Positions 8,202 through 16,857 of a stretch of 34,788 nucleotides of DNA are shown here, piece after piece (within the stretch, counting starts at the first letter, position 1; each line of letters begins with the position of its first letter). Made by a program: the position numbers and the translations under genes. The DNA is from an uncultured beta proteobacterium (GTDB lineage Bacteria > Pseudomonadota > Gammaproteobacteria > Burkholderiales > SG8-41). Below the pieces are notes generated by a model, which saw only the letters and a list, made by a program, of their open reading frames with translations, made no database searches and was not told where the DNA came from. Location: positions 1 through 34,788 of the forward strand of contig CAISJL010000040.1 of NCBI GenBank assembly GCA_903885665.1. The letters are read 5' to 3'.

Positions 8202-8423
8202 ATGAATAAAATTCATCCCAAAAAATTAATGTTAAGTAAATGGACTGCTGTTAATGTTGTTGGCAAAGATAAACATTTCTTGATATCTAATGTCATCAAA
8301 CCTGAAAACTTAGATCAACCTATAGAGTTTGTTGAATTAGAAGCGGTATTCTCTAAAAAGACGATGCGGATTTTATGGCGTGAATTAAGAGATGAGCAAC
8401 TTTGGCGCCAAGGCTGGTTATAA
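8202..8423 (+). CDS. Small Trp-rich conserved protein (TIGR02450-like)
   Basis: A 73-residue protein starting MNKIHPKKLMLSKWTAV, with KDKHFLISNVI, VELEAVFSKKT and a C-terminal WRELRDEQLWRQGWL. This matches my memory of a small conserved proteobacterial Trp-rich family of unknown function. No signal peptide or membrane segment is seen. The ATG at 8202 fits the family start; a TTG nine bases earlier is possible. Neither has a clear ribosome site. A terminator hairpin overlaps its stop codon, so it is a stand-alone unit. Confidence 0.8.
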   Translation: MNKIHPKKLMLSKWTAVNVVGKDKHFLISNVIKPENLDQPIEFVELEAVFSKKTMRILWRELRDEQLWRQGWL

Positions 8424-8450
8424 GCACTATATATGAGTGCTTATTATTTT
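8420..8450 (+). terminator. Intrinsic terminator of the Trp-rich gene
   Basis: ATAAGCACT pairs perfectly with AGTGCTTAT across a seven-base loop and is followed by TATTTT. It begins at the stop codon of the 73-residue gene. The facing Bug gene ends 26 bases beyond, so it may also act in reverse. Confidence 0.75.
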
Positions 8451-8475
8451 TGATCAAATACGGTATTTAAATTTG

Positions 8476-9492
8476 CTAGTCTGCTTTGGCACCAGATAAT
8501 TTCACGACATGTGCCCATTTTCTGATCTCACTTTTTAGATATCTAGAAAACTCTTCTGGGCTATTTGTTGTCGCGACTTCTAGTCCTGCACTATTTAAAG
8601 CTTGTTGCATATCTTTGGTTTGTAATATTTTACTGACATCGCTGTGGATGCGCTGAATAATTTCTTTTGGACTATTGGTTTGTGTGAGTAAGCCATACCA
8701 ACCCGTTACTTCATAACCTTTGAGACCTGCTTCGGAGAAGGTCGGTAATTCAGGCATAAACGCGGAACGCTGACTGCTTGTGATTGCTAATGCTCGAAGT
8801 TTATGATTATTTAGTTGAGGCAGTACGGATGATAAGCTTAAAAATGCTAAATCCACATTTCCACCCATTAGATCAGTAATAGAAGCACCCGCACCGCGAT
8901 AAGGAACATGCACAATATCTACTTGTGCCATTGATTTGAATAACTCGCCACTTAAATGAGGTGTTGTGCCATTTCCAGATGAGGCGTAATTTAACTTACC
9001 GGGCTTGGCTTTTGCTAGCGCAATAAAATCTTTGAGTGTTCGTGCTGGAACTGATGGATGAATAACTAATACATTTGCACCGATTGCGGTTAATACAATT
9101 GGTGAGAAATCTCGTAAGGGATCGTATACTAGTTTTTTGTACAGACTCACATTGACGGTGAAAGCGGGCTGTGCCATTAATAAGGTATAGCCATCAGGAT
9201 GTGCAGTAGCGGTAAGTTCAAATCCTACATTGCTACCCCCACCTGGTCGATTGTCTACGATCACTGGTTGTGACCATGCATTGTTTAATCGTAGTGCCAA
9301 ATGTCTTGTAAGTATGTCAGTAGCCCCGCCAGTAGCAACAGGGACGATAATTCTTACTGCTCTTGTAGGATATTGTTGTGCGAAAGTTTCGCCAATACTG
9401 AGGAGTATGCTTAATAAAAGTATAGGCATACTGATATTAATATTTTTTTTAATGCGTGTGACGATTATTTTAGTTAATTTTAGTTTTAGCAT
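8476..9492 (-). CDS. Bug/TctC-family periplasmic solute receptor (copy 4)
   Basis: A 338-residue receptor with a strongly basic n-region (LKLTKIIVTRIKKN) and a signal ending near residue 38 (GETFAQ). The mature segment has VRIIVPVATGGATDILTR, VIVDNRPGGGSNVGFE, HPDGYTLL, HVPYRGAGAS (Arg for Lys in PYKG) and WYGLLTQTNSP. The ribosome site is weak, so the start could be an internal ATG at the hydrophobic core, although that would leave a very short n-region. It diverges from the lactonase-like gene across about 150 bases, making a shared substrate plausible. Confidence 0.92.
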   Translation of the reverse strand: MLKLKLTKIIVTRIKKNINISMPILLLSILLSIGETFAQQYPTRAVRIIVPVATGGATDILTRHLALRLNNAWSQPVIVDNRPGGGSNVGFELTATAHPDGYTLLMAQPAFTVNVSLYKKLVYDPLRDFSPIVLTAIGANVLVIHPSVPARTLKDFIALAKAKPGKLNYASSGNGTTPHLSGELFKSMAQVDIVHVPYRGAGASITDLMGGNVDLAFLSLSSVLPQLNNHKLRALAITSSQRSAFMPELPTFSEAGLKGYEVTGWYGLLTQTNSPKEIIQRIHSDVSKILQTKDMQQALNSAGLEVATTNSPEEFSRYLKSEIRKWAHVVKLSGAKAD

Positions 9493-9641
9493 ATTTCTGC
9501 CGCAATGCGGAATTTGTTGAGGTCTACGATAGCTGCTAAGGTATCCTTATTACTCAATGAATTGTATCAATTAGTCGTTAAATAAGCGTATTATATTTTT
9601 TGAAATCAATAATATATTTATATTTAGTTAGGAGCTTATGT

Positions 9642-10838
9642 ATGTTATCGCAAGCGAATTTAAATCCACATATGCATTCTGAGTTTGTTTATTCTGGTAT
9701 AGGTTGTGACTTATCCATCTATCAATTAAATTCAGAACTTGCGGGAATTGAACTGAAATGGCGCTTACAGCTCCCTAGTAAAATTCAATATGCATGGCGC
9801 CACTCTGCAAAACCTTTTTTATATGTGGCTTGTAGTAATGGTTCACCGAATGCACAAGGTGATACGCATTGTGTCGTCACTATTGCTCTTGATGATCCGC
9901 TGAAGGGGCCTTATTTTTATGGTAATACCGTTCAACTTCCAGCCCGACCAATCCATATTACGTTAGATCAAGTGAGTCGTTATGCGTTGATTGCTTACAA
10001 TAATCCAAGTTCTCTGACAATGCATCCTATTCAAAGCGATGGTGCGATCGCTGATGCAATTACACCTATCCAGCCTGTGAAAACTGGAATTTATGCGCAT
10101 CAAACAATGGTGTCACCTTCTAATTCTGTCGTCGTTGTCGTGGCTAGAGGAAATAATCCTAAAGGTAATCACCCAGAGGATCCTGGTTCTTTAGAGGTAT
10201 TCTCATATGAATCTGGCCAATTGCAGCCTACGGTTTCTGTTGCTCCTGATGGTGGCTATGGATTTGGTCCGCGCCATGTAGATTTTCACCCGACAAAGCC
10301 TTGGTTGTATGTATCCTTAGAACGGCAAAATACTTTGCATATGTTTGATTATGATCTTGCTCATCAAACGGTTTCTCCTAAGCCATCTTTTGTATGTTCA
10401 ACATTGCATGAGCCTGACAGAGAACGTCCTCGTCAGCGACCCGGTACGATTCATGTTCATCCCAATGGAGCTACGGTTTATGTGGCTAATCGAGCTAGTG
10501 GAGAGCAATTACTGAGAGAGGAAACAGTTTTCATTGGCGGAGAGAATAATATCGCAGTATTTCGAATCGATCCGATTACAGGAGAGCCTAAGCCGATACA
10601 GTTTGTAGATACCCTAGGTATTGTTCCTAGAACTTTTTCATTGAATAAAAAAGGTAGTATTTTAATTGCCGCTAACTCTGTATCAATGAAGGGTAAAGGA
10701 TCAGCCAGAATATCTGTTATTCCAGCTAGCCTTTGTGTATTTAAAGTAAACGAAGATGGAACTCTAGTTTTTAATCAAAAAATTGATGTAGATGCTTCTC
10801 TTGATCCGCTATTTTGGATGGGTATAGTAGCCCATTAA
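9642..10838 (+). CDS. Beta-propeller lactonase family protein (6-phosphogluconolactonase-like)
   Basis: A 398-residue protein of the seven-bladed lactonase family (Pgl/YbhE and muconate-cyclising-enzyme-like fold). The ATG at 9642 has AGGAG seven bases before it and is preferred to a TTG at 9600. Propeller signatures recur: PARPIHITLDQVSRYALIAY, GPRHVDFHPTKPWLYVSLE, PGTIHVHPNGATVYVANR and PRTFSLNKKGSILIAAN. No signal peptide is seen. It probably opens a sugar- or aromatic-derived lactone; the substrate is not assignable. It converges on an amidohydrolase of the lactonase-like branch with only 27 bases between stops, so the two may work on the same compound. Confidence 0.85.
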   Translation: MLSQANLNPHMHSEFVYSGIGCDLSIYQLNSELAGIELKWRLQLPSKIQYAWRHSAKPFLYVACSNGSPNAQGDTHCVVTIALDDPLKGPYFYGNTVQLPARPIHITLDQVSRYALIAYNNPSSLTMHPIQSDGAIADAITPIQPVKTGIYAHQTMVSPSNSVVVVVARGNNPKGNHPEDPGSLEVFSYESGQLQPTVSVAPDGGYGFGPRHVDFHPTKPWLYVSLERQNTLHMFDYDLAHQTVSPKPSFVCSTLHEPDRERPRQRPGTIHVHPNGATVYVANRASGEQLLREETVFIGGENNIAVFRIDPITGEPKPIQFVDTLGIVPRTFSLNKKGSILIAANSVSMKGKGSARISVIPASLCVFKVNEDGTLVFNQKIDVDASLDPLFWMGIVAH

Positions 10839-10865
10839 AGTCGTCAAATAAATTTTATTGGGGGG

Positions 10866-11699
10866 TTATTGTGATGGTCTTTTCCAGCCTAGCCATTTAA
10901 CAACAGCGCCGCCCATCACTAGCTCTAGATCTGAGCCTTTTAGCCAAGGCATCTCTTCAGTATACATAGTCACACATTGGCGGTATGAACAAGGCATACG
11001 TGTGATATCTGTTCCCCAAAAGCAACGTTCAGGTCCAAATGTTTCTATGATTTGGCGTAGATATTGATGAATATTCCGATAGGGATATGGTGCGCTCGAA
11101 TAGCTCGGTGCTCCGGAGAGCTTAACTGCAACATTAGGTAGTTTTGCTAGAGCCAGCATATTCGGTAGGTCTGCAAATACAGTATCGTCTACAATTCCTC
11201 TACCACCTGCGCCTCTTCCAATATGGTCGATGTGTAGTTTGAGGTCGGGGTATTGACTTGCAATTTTGCCTACGGCTGCAATATTAGCGCCATTAGCTAG
11301 CAAACCAATGCGTAAGTCTTGCTTTTGACAGGCTAGCCACAGCCAATCTAATGAGCCGTCTGTCCACCAGGTTTTTTGATGTTCTTGATTGAAGCTGAAG
11401 CGGAAGCCAAGCATGCCAGTACGTTCACGCCAATGCGCAACAATTTTTTCACGCTCTGGGCTTTGCAAGTCCATATGACCCAGAATGCAGAATTTTTCTG
11501 GATATTTTTTAACTGCCTCCATGGCATAAAGATTTACGGGCTCACCTAAGGCTGTCGGTGGATGAATAACAGCGCAATCAACACCGGCAGCGTTCATCTC
11601 TGCAATGACTTCTTCTGTCGTGTAATTATCTACCTGACGATGGTGTGAACTCATGCGTCCATTTTGCCAAATATGAATTTGAGAATCGACGATCAACAT
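10866..11699 (-). CDS. Amidohydrolase family 2 (TIM-barrel metal-dependent hydrolase), copy 2
   Basis: A 277-residue relative of copy 1. It begins MLIVDSQIHIWQNGRMSSHH, again with D-x-Q-x-H on strand 1, and has LKLHIDHIGRG, VAVKLSGAPSY and RCFWGTDITRM, ending with GGAVVKWLGW. AAGGA lies six bases before the ATG. It belongs to the same 2-pyrone-dicarboxylate-lactonase-like branch but differs visibly from copy 1 throughout, so it is not a recent duplicate. It is convergent with the beta-propeller lactonase gene. A lactone or carboxylate hydrolase role is likely but unproven. Confidence 0.87.
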   Translation of the reverse strand: MLIVDSQIHIWQNGRMSSHHRQVDNYTTEEVIAEMNAAGVDCAVIHPPTALGEPVNLYAMEAVKKYPEKFCILGHMDLQSPEREKIVAHWRERTGMLGFRFSFNQEHQKTWWTDGSLDWLWLACQKQDLRIGLLANGANIAAVGKIASQYPDLKLHIDHIGRGAGGRGIVDDTVFADLPNMLALAKLPNVAVKLSGAPSYSSAPYPYRNIHQYLRQIIETFGPERCFWGTDITRMPCSYRQCVTMYTEEMPWLKGSDLELVMGGAVVKWLGWKRPSQ

Positions 11700-11883
11700 A
11701 TTGAATCCTTGTGTAATAAGTCATTAACCAATAAAAAATTTACAGGGTTATTGTAGTCGTTTATGTTTGAACTGCCGGCGAGCATAAGTGCTAATTATTT
11801 GAATTTTTTTTTAATCATATAGATATTTATATATTTGTGCAAAATTAACCCTATTTTTTATTGAACTATTATTGAGGTATTTA

Positions 11884-11899
11884 AGTATACGAGTATACT
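11884..11899. promoter_or_regulatory. Palindrome AGTATAC-GA-GTATACT, candidate operator
   Basis: Perfect seven-base arms around a two-base centre, 81 bases before the selO start. A -10-like TATAAG at 11916-11921 would place its -35 at 11893-11898, inside the right arm, so a bound protein would block or replace polymerase contact. The partner protein is not in the window. Confidence 0.4.
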
Positions 11900-11980
11900 A
11901 ATCGAGCTATATGATTATAAGATGAATAGTTGTCTTTGTAGACTAAATCCTTATTACTAAACACGTCTAAAGGTTATCTT

Positions 11981-13633
11981 TTGAGTCAAGATTCAGATGT
12001 CCATTCATCCTCATCGCATCCATTTGCAAATCAACCTGCAATTGACCTTTGTGATTTTAGTTTTCACAATAAATTTATTAGTGAATTACCGGCAGATCCT
12101 ATTCAAAATAATAAGCCACGCCAGGTTAGTCAGGCCTGCTTCTCTCATGTGGAACCCACCCCAGTTCCAGAACCTAGACTTTTAGCGTGGTCGGAATCGC
12201 TAGCGCATCAGCTAGGCATTCTGCGTCCGTTGGTTGTACATCATCCTACGCTTGATGTGCTCTGTGGAAATCTTGTGATGCCTGGAATGAGACCCTATGC
12301 TGCTCGTTATGGAGGCCATCAGTTTGGGCACTGGGCTGGCCAATTAGGAGATGGTCGAGCGATTACCTTGACTGAAATTATGGATCGTTTTAGTCAGCGG
12401 CAGGAGTTGCAGCTAAAAGGTGCTGGGCCAACACCGTATTCTCGAACTGCAGACGGACGTGCAGTCTTACGATCTTCGGTACGAGAGTTTATGTGTAGTG
12501 AGGCGATGCACTATCTCGATATACCAACTACTAGAGCGTTAAGTTTGGTTGATACAGGAGCGATGGTTGTTCGGGATATGTTCTATGATGGTAATCCAAT
12601 CCCAGAGCCGGGTGCGGTTGTATGTCGTGTTGCACCATCCTTTATCCGCTTTGGTAACTTTCAGATCCTTGCGGCGAACGGTGAGCATGATCTTTTAAAA
12701 CGGCTTGCTGATTACGTGATTATTAATTACTTCCCGGAATGTATGGATCAGGGTTTGCCCTCATATGAGCAGTGGTTTCATGAGGTTTGTAGGCGAACAG
12801 CAGTGTTGGTAAAGGAATGGATGCGAGTTGGTTTTGTGCATGGTGTGATGAATACAGACAATATGTCTATATTAGGTTTAACTATTGATTACGGTCCCTA
12901 TGGATGGCTAGAGAGCTACGAACCGCAATGGACGCCGAATACAACAGACTCTGCTGGACGTCGCTATTGTTATGGTAGTCAACCGCAAATAGCCCATTGG
13001 AATTTATTGCAATTAGCGAATACTTTATATCCTTTGTTTGTAAATAAAACGCCGCTGGAGAATGGCCTGGCACTTTTTGTAAAGACTTACGAACAGGAGT
13101 GGTCTAAAACGTTAGCTGATAAGCTTGGGTTCTTAGAGATTACTGCCGATGATGAATCACTACTCATCGATTTGTTTAAGTTGCTAGAAGCTGAAGAAAC
13201 TGATTTTACGATATTCTTTCGCAAATTGGCGACGTTACCTGTAGATCATCAGAGCTTACTTAACGATGATCGCGAATTATTAAAATTTGTGCAATCCGCA
13301 TTTTATATTGATGCGGCTCTGACCGGTAAGCATGCTGATCGGGTTGTTTTATGGTTGCGTCGTTATATTGCACGTATTGGTAAAGAAAAAAGATCTACTA
13401 TTGAAAGGGTTGCAATCATGAATCGAGCAAATCCTAAATATGTTTTTCGAAATTACCTGGCACAATTAGCCATAGATGCCCTTGCCTTAGGAGATGATTC
13501 CGTGCTTTTAGATACAATGCACGTGTTGCAGCGCCCCTATGATGAGCAGCCTGAGTTTGAGCGCTACGCTGAGCGTCGGCCCGAATGGGCAAGGCATAGA
13601 GCCGGTTGCTCAGCGTTATCTTGTAGTTCTTAG
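11981..13633 (+). CDS. selO: SelO/YdiU protein adenylyltransferase (pseudokinase fold)
   Basis: A 550-residue SelO protein, which transfers AMP from ATP to protein hydroxyls and is linked to redox homeostasis. Family signatures are FHNKFISELPADP, PRQVSQACFSHVEPTPVPEPRLLAWS, YGGHQFGHWAGQLGDGRA, LQLKGAGPTPYSRTADGRAV, HGVMNTDNMSILGLTIDYGP and WARHRAGCSALSCSS at the C-terminus. That tail carries the conserved Cys that is selenocysteine in animal homologues, here an ordinary TGT codon. The start is TTG with AAAGG upstream; no in-frame ATG fits, and the N-terminus is about 20 residues longer than usual. The common partner msrB is absent. The next gene is an antiporter 181 bases away. Confidence 0.95.
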   Translation: MSQDSDVHSSSSHPFANQPAIDLCDFSFHNKFISELPADPIQNNKPRQVSQACFSHVEPTPVPEPRLLAWSESLAHQLGILRPLVVHHPTLDVLCGNLVMPGMRPYAARYGGHQFGHWAGQLGDGRAITLTEIMDRFSQRQELQLKGAGPTPYSRTADGRAVLRSSVREFMCSEAMHYLDIPTTRALSLVDTGAMVVRDMFYDGNPIPEPGAVVCRVAPSFIRFGNFQILAANGEHDLLKRLADYVIINYFPECMDQGLPSYEQWFHEVCRRTAVLVKEWMRVGFVHGVMNTDNMSILGLTIDYGPYGWLESYEPQWTPNTTDSAGRRYCYGSQPQIAHWNLLQLANTLYPLFVNKTPLENGLALFVKTYEQEWSKTLADKLGFLEITADDESLLIDLFKLLEAEETDFTIFFRKLATLPVDHQSLLNDDRELLKFVQSAFYIDAALTGKHADRVVLWLRRYIARIGKEKRSTIERVAIMNRANPKYVFRNYLAQLAIDALALGDDSVLLDTMHVLQRPYDEQPEFERYAERRPEWARHRAGCSALSCSS

Positions 13634-13740
13634 GGCTGCTATTCCCAAAAAAATCCCTTTATTGATTGATATGAATTGTTTTTTATCTTATTAGTGCTCA
13701 GTTTTTAGTCTTTTTAAAAACACTCTGAAGCTTGTATGTT

Positions 13741-13761
13741 CATTATTCATTATTCATTATT
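13741..13761 (+). repeat. Three tandem copies of CATTATT
   Basis: A seven-base unit repeated three times without error, 54 bases before the antiporter start. Seven-base slippage would alter promoter spacing or leader length rather than the reading frame. The copy number is low. Confidence 0.6.
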
Positions 13762-13814
13762 CAATTTGGTGAGATGTCTGTAATCAGACCATATTTTAAA
13801 ATAGAGATACTTCT

Positions 13815-15158
13815 TTGAAAAATAATACTGTTAGATATTTAAAAATCATTTGTTTGTTTGGCGTTGCTTATCTAATCAACACCTACGCTTCATTATTTGC
13901 TCAGTATATCTCTCGCCTGCCAGAGCCAGAGCTTAGTATTGCCTCTTCTTTTTGGTGTATCAGCCTTATTTTTATGTTTGGTTGGGGGTGTAGCAAACTA
14001 TCTGAAGGTACTGTTTTCCCAAGTTTTACCTTGCAACTCATTACGGGAATAATTTTGCATGATGCTCTATCAGCACTATCCCATCAGATAGCTATTGTCG
14101 TAGTCATCTGTACTGCTTTGGCTGCGATTATTTTGAAGTCTGGTGGAGATGATATTCATCTAAAGAATTTCATTAAGATCTCATTTCCTACATTGCTGAT
14201 TGCAATTTTCGGTTACTTAGTGACTTTTTTTGTGATGTTTCAGTGTCTTATTTTAATTGGTGTTGATGCAAACACATCGGCATTGCTTTCAGCCATTATT
14301 GGTTCGACTGACCCCGCGGCGTTAATACCAACACTGAAAAATTTAGCGTTTCAGCAACGTTATAAGCGCGTGTCTGATATTGCAATTGCGGAGAGTGCGA
14401 TCAATGATGCTGTGGGCGCAATTTTTACAATTGTCATTTCAGGTCTTATTTTATCGGGTAAAAATATTAATAGCAGTATGGGTTTATTTATTGAAATAAT
14501 CCGCCCTGAAAATCTTGTGAGTTTATTGAGTCAATTTTTGTTTGGCTTAATTGCAGGTGTGATTGGCTGGGTCGCAATGTTTTATTTTGAAAGATACCGC
14601 TCGGCACAATATTTAAAAAATAATACGAGTTTTTCTTATGATTTTTCAATTGTATTATGTATCCCGATAGTGACTTTTTTTATTGCGCAGATGATTCATG
14701 GCAATGGTTTTTTGGCTGCGTTTATTTCGGGTTTGCTGGCAAATTTTAATCATGGATCTAAATTTTTTCATGATCTACTCCATCACATGGAAACTCAAAT
14801 TGAGAGTGTTGCAAAGCCAGTCATTTTTATGTTGGTAGGGCCTTTCGTTTCTATACATGATTTGGTTGAGACTGCCTCCTTAGGTTTCGTAGCCTCTTTG
14901 TTATTTATTTTTGTAGCCAGGCCGGTTGCAGTATTTATTTCAATTTGGCCTTCTAATATTACCTTTAAAGAGAAGTTGTTTTTGTGTGCCATTCGAGAAA
15001 CAGGTGTTATTCCGGTTGTGCTTGCAGTGATTGTTTGTTCTCAATTGCCGCAATTATCTTTGTTGATGCCTTTAACTGCTTGGGTAGTCATCTGGACCTT
15101 AACTTTTTTACCAGCGATCACAATGTGGTGGGCTAAGACTATAAAAATTACGGAATAA
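13815..15158 (+). CDS. CPA1-type sodium/proton antiporter
   Basis: A 447-residue inner-membrane protein with about 12 hydrophobic segments across its length. IIGSTDPAALIPTL (about 161-174) and AESAINDAVGA (about 192-202) with the Asn-Asp pair at 197-198 are the ion-binding signatures of CPA1 exchangers. It should exchange cytoplasmic sodium or potassium for protons. The start is TTG because no in-frame ATG occurs before residue 53; the ribosome site is poor. The C-terminus ends right after the last membrane segment, so it lacks the long cytoplasmic tail of many CPA1 proteins. It lies 78 bases before the ThDP enzyme and may be co-transcribed. Confidence 0.9.
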   Translation: MKNNTVRYLKIICLFGVAYLINTYASLFAQYISRLPEPELSIASSFWCISLIFMFGWGCSKLSEGTVFPSFTLQLITGIILHDALSALSHQIAIVVVICTALAAIILKSGGDDIHLKNFIKISFPTLLIAIFGYLVTFFVMFQCLILIGVDANTSALLSAIIGSTDPAALIPTLKNLAFQQRYKRVSDIAIAESAINDAVGAIFTIVISGLILSGKNINSSMGLFIEIIRPENLVSLLSQFLFGLIAGVIGWVAMFYFERYRSAQYLKNNTSFSYDFSIVLCIPIVTFFIAQMIHGNGFLAAFISGLLANFNHGSKFFHDLLHHMETQIESVAKPVIFMLVGPFVSIHDLVETASLGFVASLLFIFVARPVAVFISIWPSNITFKEKLFLCAIRETGVIPVVLAVIVCSQLPQLSLLMPLTAWVVIWTLTFLPAITMWWAKTIKITE

Positions 15159-15236
15159 AGTTTTTACTATGCGCTATTCTTTACTTATACTGTATTAATT
15201 TGGTATTGATATTTGATATGACAGGGGTGTAATTCG

Positions 15237-16841
15237 ATGAAAGTTGTTGATTTTCTTTTGGATAGTTTGGTAGCTCTAGGGGTTAATACGATATTTGGCA
15301 ACCCTGGAACTACAGAGATACCGTTGGTTGCTGCTTGTGAGCAGCGTGATGATGTTGAGTATGTTGTAGGGCTTTCAGAGATATCTGTAGTTCCAATGGC
15401 TGATGGCTATGCTCGTGCTCAGTGTGCTCTTAGTGTTGTGAACTTGCATGTCTCACCAGGTCTTGGCAATGGTATGGGGGCTTTGTATACCGCTGGTCGC
15501 GTGGGCACTCCAATGTTGGTATTGGTTGGTGGGCAGGACAGTCGATTTCTTCATACTGACCCGGTGTTATGGGGTCCTGTTGAGAAAATGGCTGGCTCAG
15601 TTTGTAAATCCGTGTTGACTATTCGTAATACGCAAGATGCAGCTGCAATAATACGCCAAGCTCTTCGCTTGGCATTATCGCTACCGTATGCACCTGTCGC
15701 TCTTATTTGCCCTCCAGATTTATTAGAAGTGCATATTGAGTCCCTGCCTGCAGTAGTTGTGCCACCGCAACTTGCTTGTTTGTCAGATAGCGATGCTCTA
15801 GCTTATGCCACATTCCTTGAGGCCGCAAAGAGTCCGGCTTTGATTGTTTCTGAAGCTGTTTTTTGGAATGGCGCTTGCGCCGAGCTTGAGCAGCTTGCTG
15901 ACTTATTACAAGCACCAATCTACATTGCGCCTTACACAGGTATCTTACCCATTTCTAGTGCTAGTCATTGTTATGCTGGATATTTGCCGCCTAATTTTGG
16001 GCAAATCGCAGAGCGACTGAAGGCGCATGACTCTCTACTGTTTGTCGGGGCTACCGCTCTTCGCACTACTTTGTATAGCGATGTTAGATTGACGCAAGCT
16101 TCAGCTTGGATTGGTAATAGTTCAGATTTTTACTTAAATGGCGATGAGTATCATATTGCTAGAGTTGTAGATTTGCGTACTGCAATACCGGAAATTACTG
16201 CAAAGTTATCGACAACTGTGCGACTCAAACAGCTTGCTCATTACCGCCCGGAAGTTGCATTGCCGCAGGTGGGTGAGAGCAATCTACATCCTACGCGATT
16301 AGCTTATTATTTGTTGAGTCACTTTCAACATGCTATTTGGGTGGATGAGTCTGGGCTATCAACCTCTGATATTCGTCAATGGATGTCTTTGGATGCAGGT
16401 GATTATATTATTAACGGTAGTGGCGGTATTGGATGGGGTTTGCCAGCGGCTGTTGGTGTTGCTATAGCAAAGCCGGAACGTAGTGTGGTTGCTATTATTG
16501 GTGATGGTTCTGCACTGTATGCTTCAGAGGCGATGTGGACTGCTGAGAATAGGGGAGTGGCTATTTTGTTGGTGGTTCTATCCAATGGCCGTTACGCCAC
16601 TTTGAATGCTGCGGCAAATAAACTGATCGGTAAACCCTTGTCGAGTTTTACTGTCGACTCCCCACGTTTGGATTTCTCGGGCTTAGCTAGGCTTTATGGT
16701 TGGGAGCATGTACGCATTGATCATGAAGAAGGTTTAATGGCTTTTATTGATAAAACTGGTCGGGCGGTTACACGCAATACGGTGTTGGAAGTGATCCTGG
16801 ATCCTGAGGTCACGCCGGTTACAGCATCTCGACATTTTTAA
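15237..16841 (+). CDS. Thiamine-diphosphate enzyme, benzoylformate decarboxylase-like
   Basis: A 534-residue cytoplasmic ThDP enzyme that should decarboxylate a 2-keto acid, closest by motif to benzoylformate decarboxylase (MdlC). The N-terminal domain has FGNPGTTEIP (about 20-29), cofactor-activating Glu48 in GLSEIS and His71 in NLHVSPGLGNGMGALY, matching the conserved BFD His70. Benzoylformate decarboxylase has Ser at the position of Thr25. The C-terminal ThDP-Mg motif runs from GDG at 422-424 to Asn450-Gly451. The substrate is uncertain: the Thr25 substitution and some unusual pocket residues leave open phenylpyruvate or aliphatic keto acids. An AGGGG site precedes the ATG. It converges on Bug copy 5 with a 16-base gap. 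Confidence 0.88.
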   Translation: MKVVDFLLDSLVALGVNTIFGNPGTTEIPLVAACEQRDDVEYVVGLSEISVVPMADGYARAQCALSVVNLHVSPGLGNGMGALYTAGRVGTPMLVLVGGQDSRFLHTDPVLWGPVEKMAGSVCKSVLTIRNTQDAAAIIRQALRLALSLPYAPVALICPPDLLEVHIESLPAVVVPPQLACLSDSDALAYATFLEAAKSPALIVSEAVFWNGACAELEQLADLLQAPIYIAPYTGILPISSASHCYAGYLPPNFGQIAERLKAHDSLLFVGATALRTTLYSDVRLTQASAWIGNSSDFYLNGDEYHIARVVDLRTAIPEITAKLSTTVRLKQLAHYRPEVALPQVGESNLHPTRLAYYLLSHFQHAIWVDESGLSTSDIRQWMSLDAGDYIINGSGGIGWGLPAAVGVAIAKPERSVVAIIGDGSALYASEAMWTAENRGVAILLVVLSNGRYATLNAAANKLIGKPLSSFTVDSPRLDFSGLARLYGWEHVRIDHEEGLMAFIDKTGRAVTRNTVLEVILDPEVTPVTASRHF

Positions 16842-16857
16842 GCAATAACTTTGATTT

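Noticed and set aside
11997-12185. Alternative plus-strand frame inside the start of selO
   Set aside because: It overlaps residues that match SelO (NKFISELPADP onward), so it is a shadow frame.
13574-13633. Selenocysteine in SelO
   Set aside because: The conserved C-terminal position is encoded by TGT, an ordinary cysteine codon, and the frame ends at a normal TAG.
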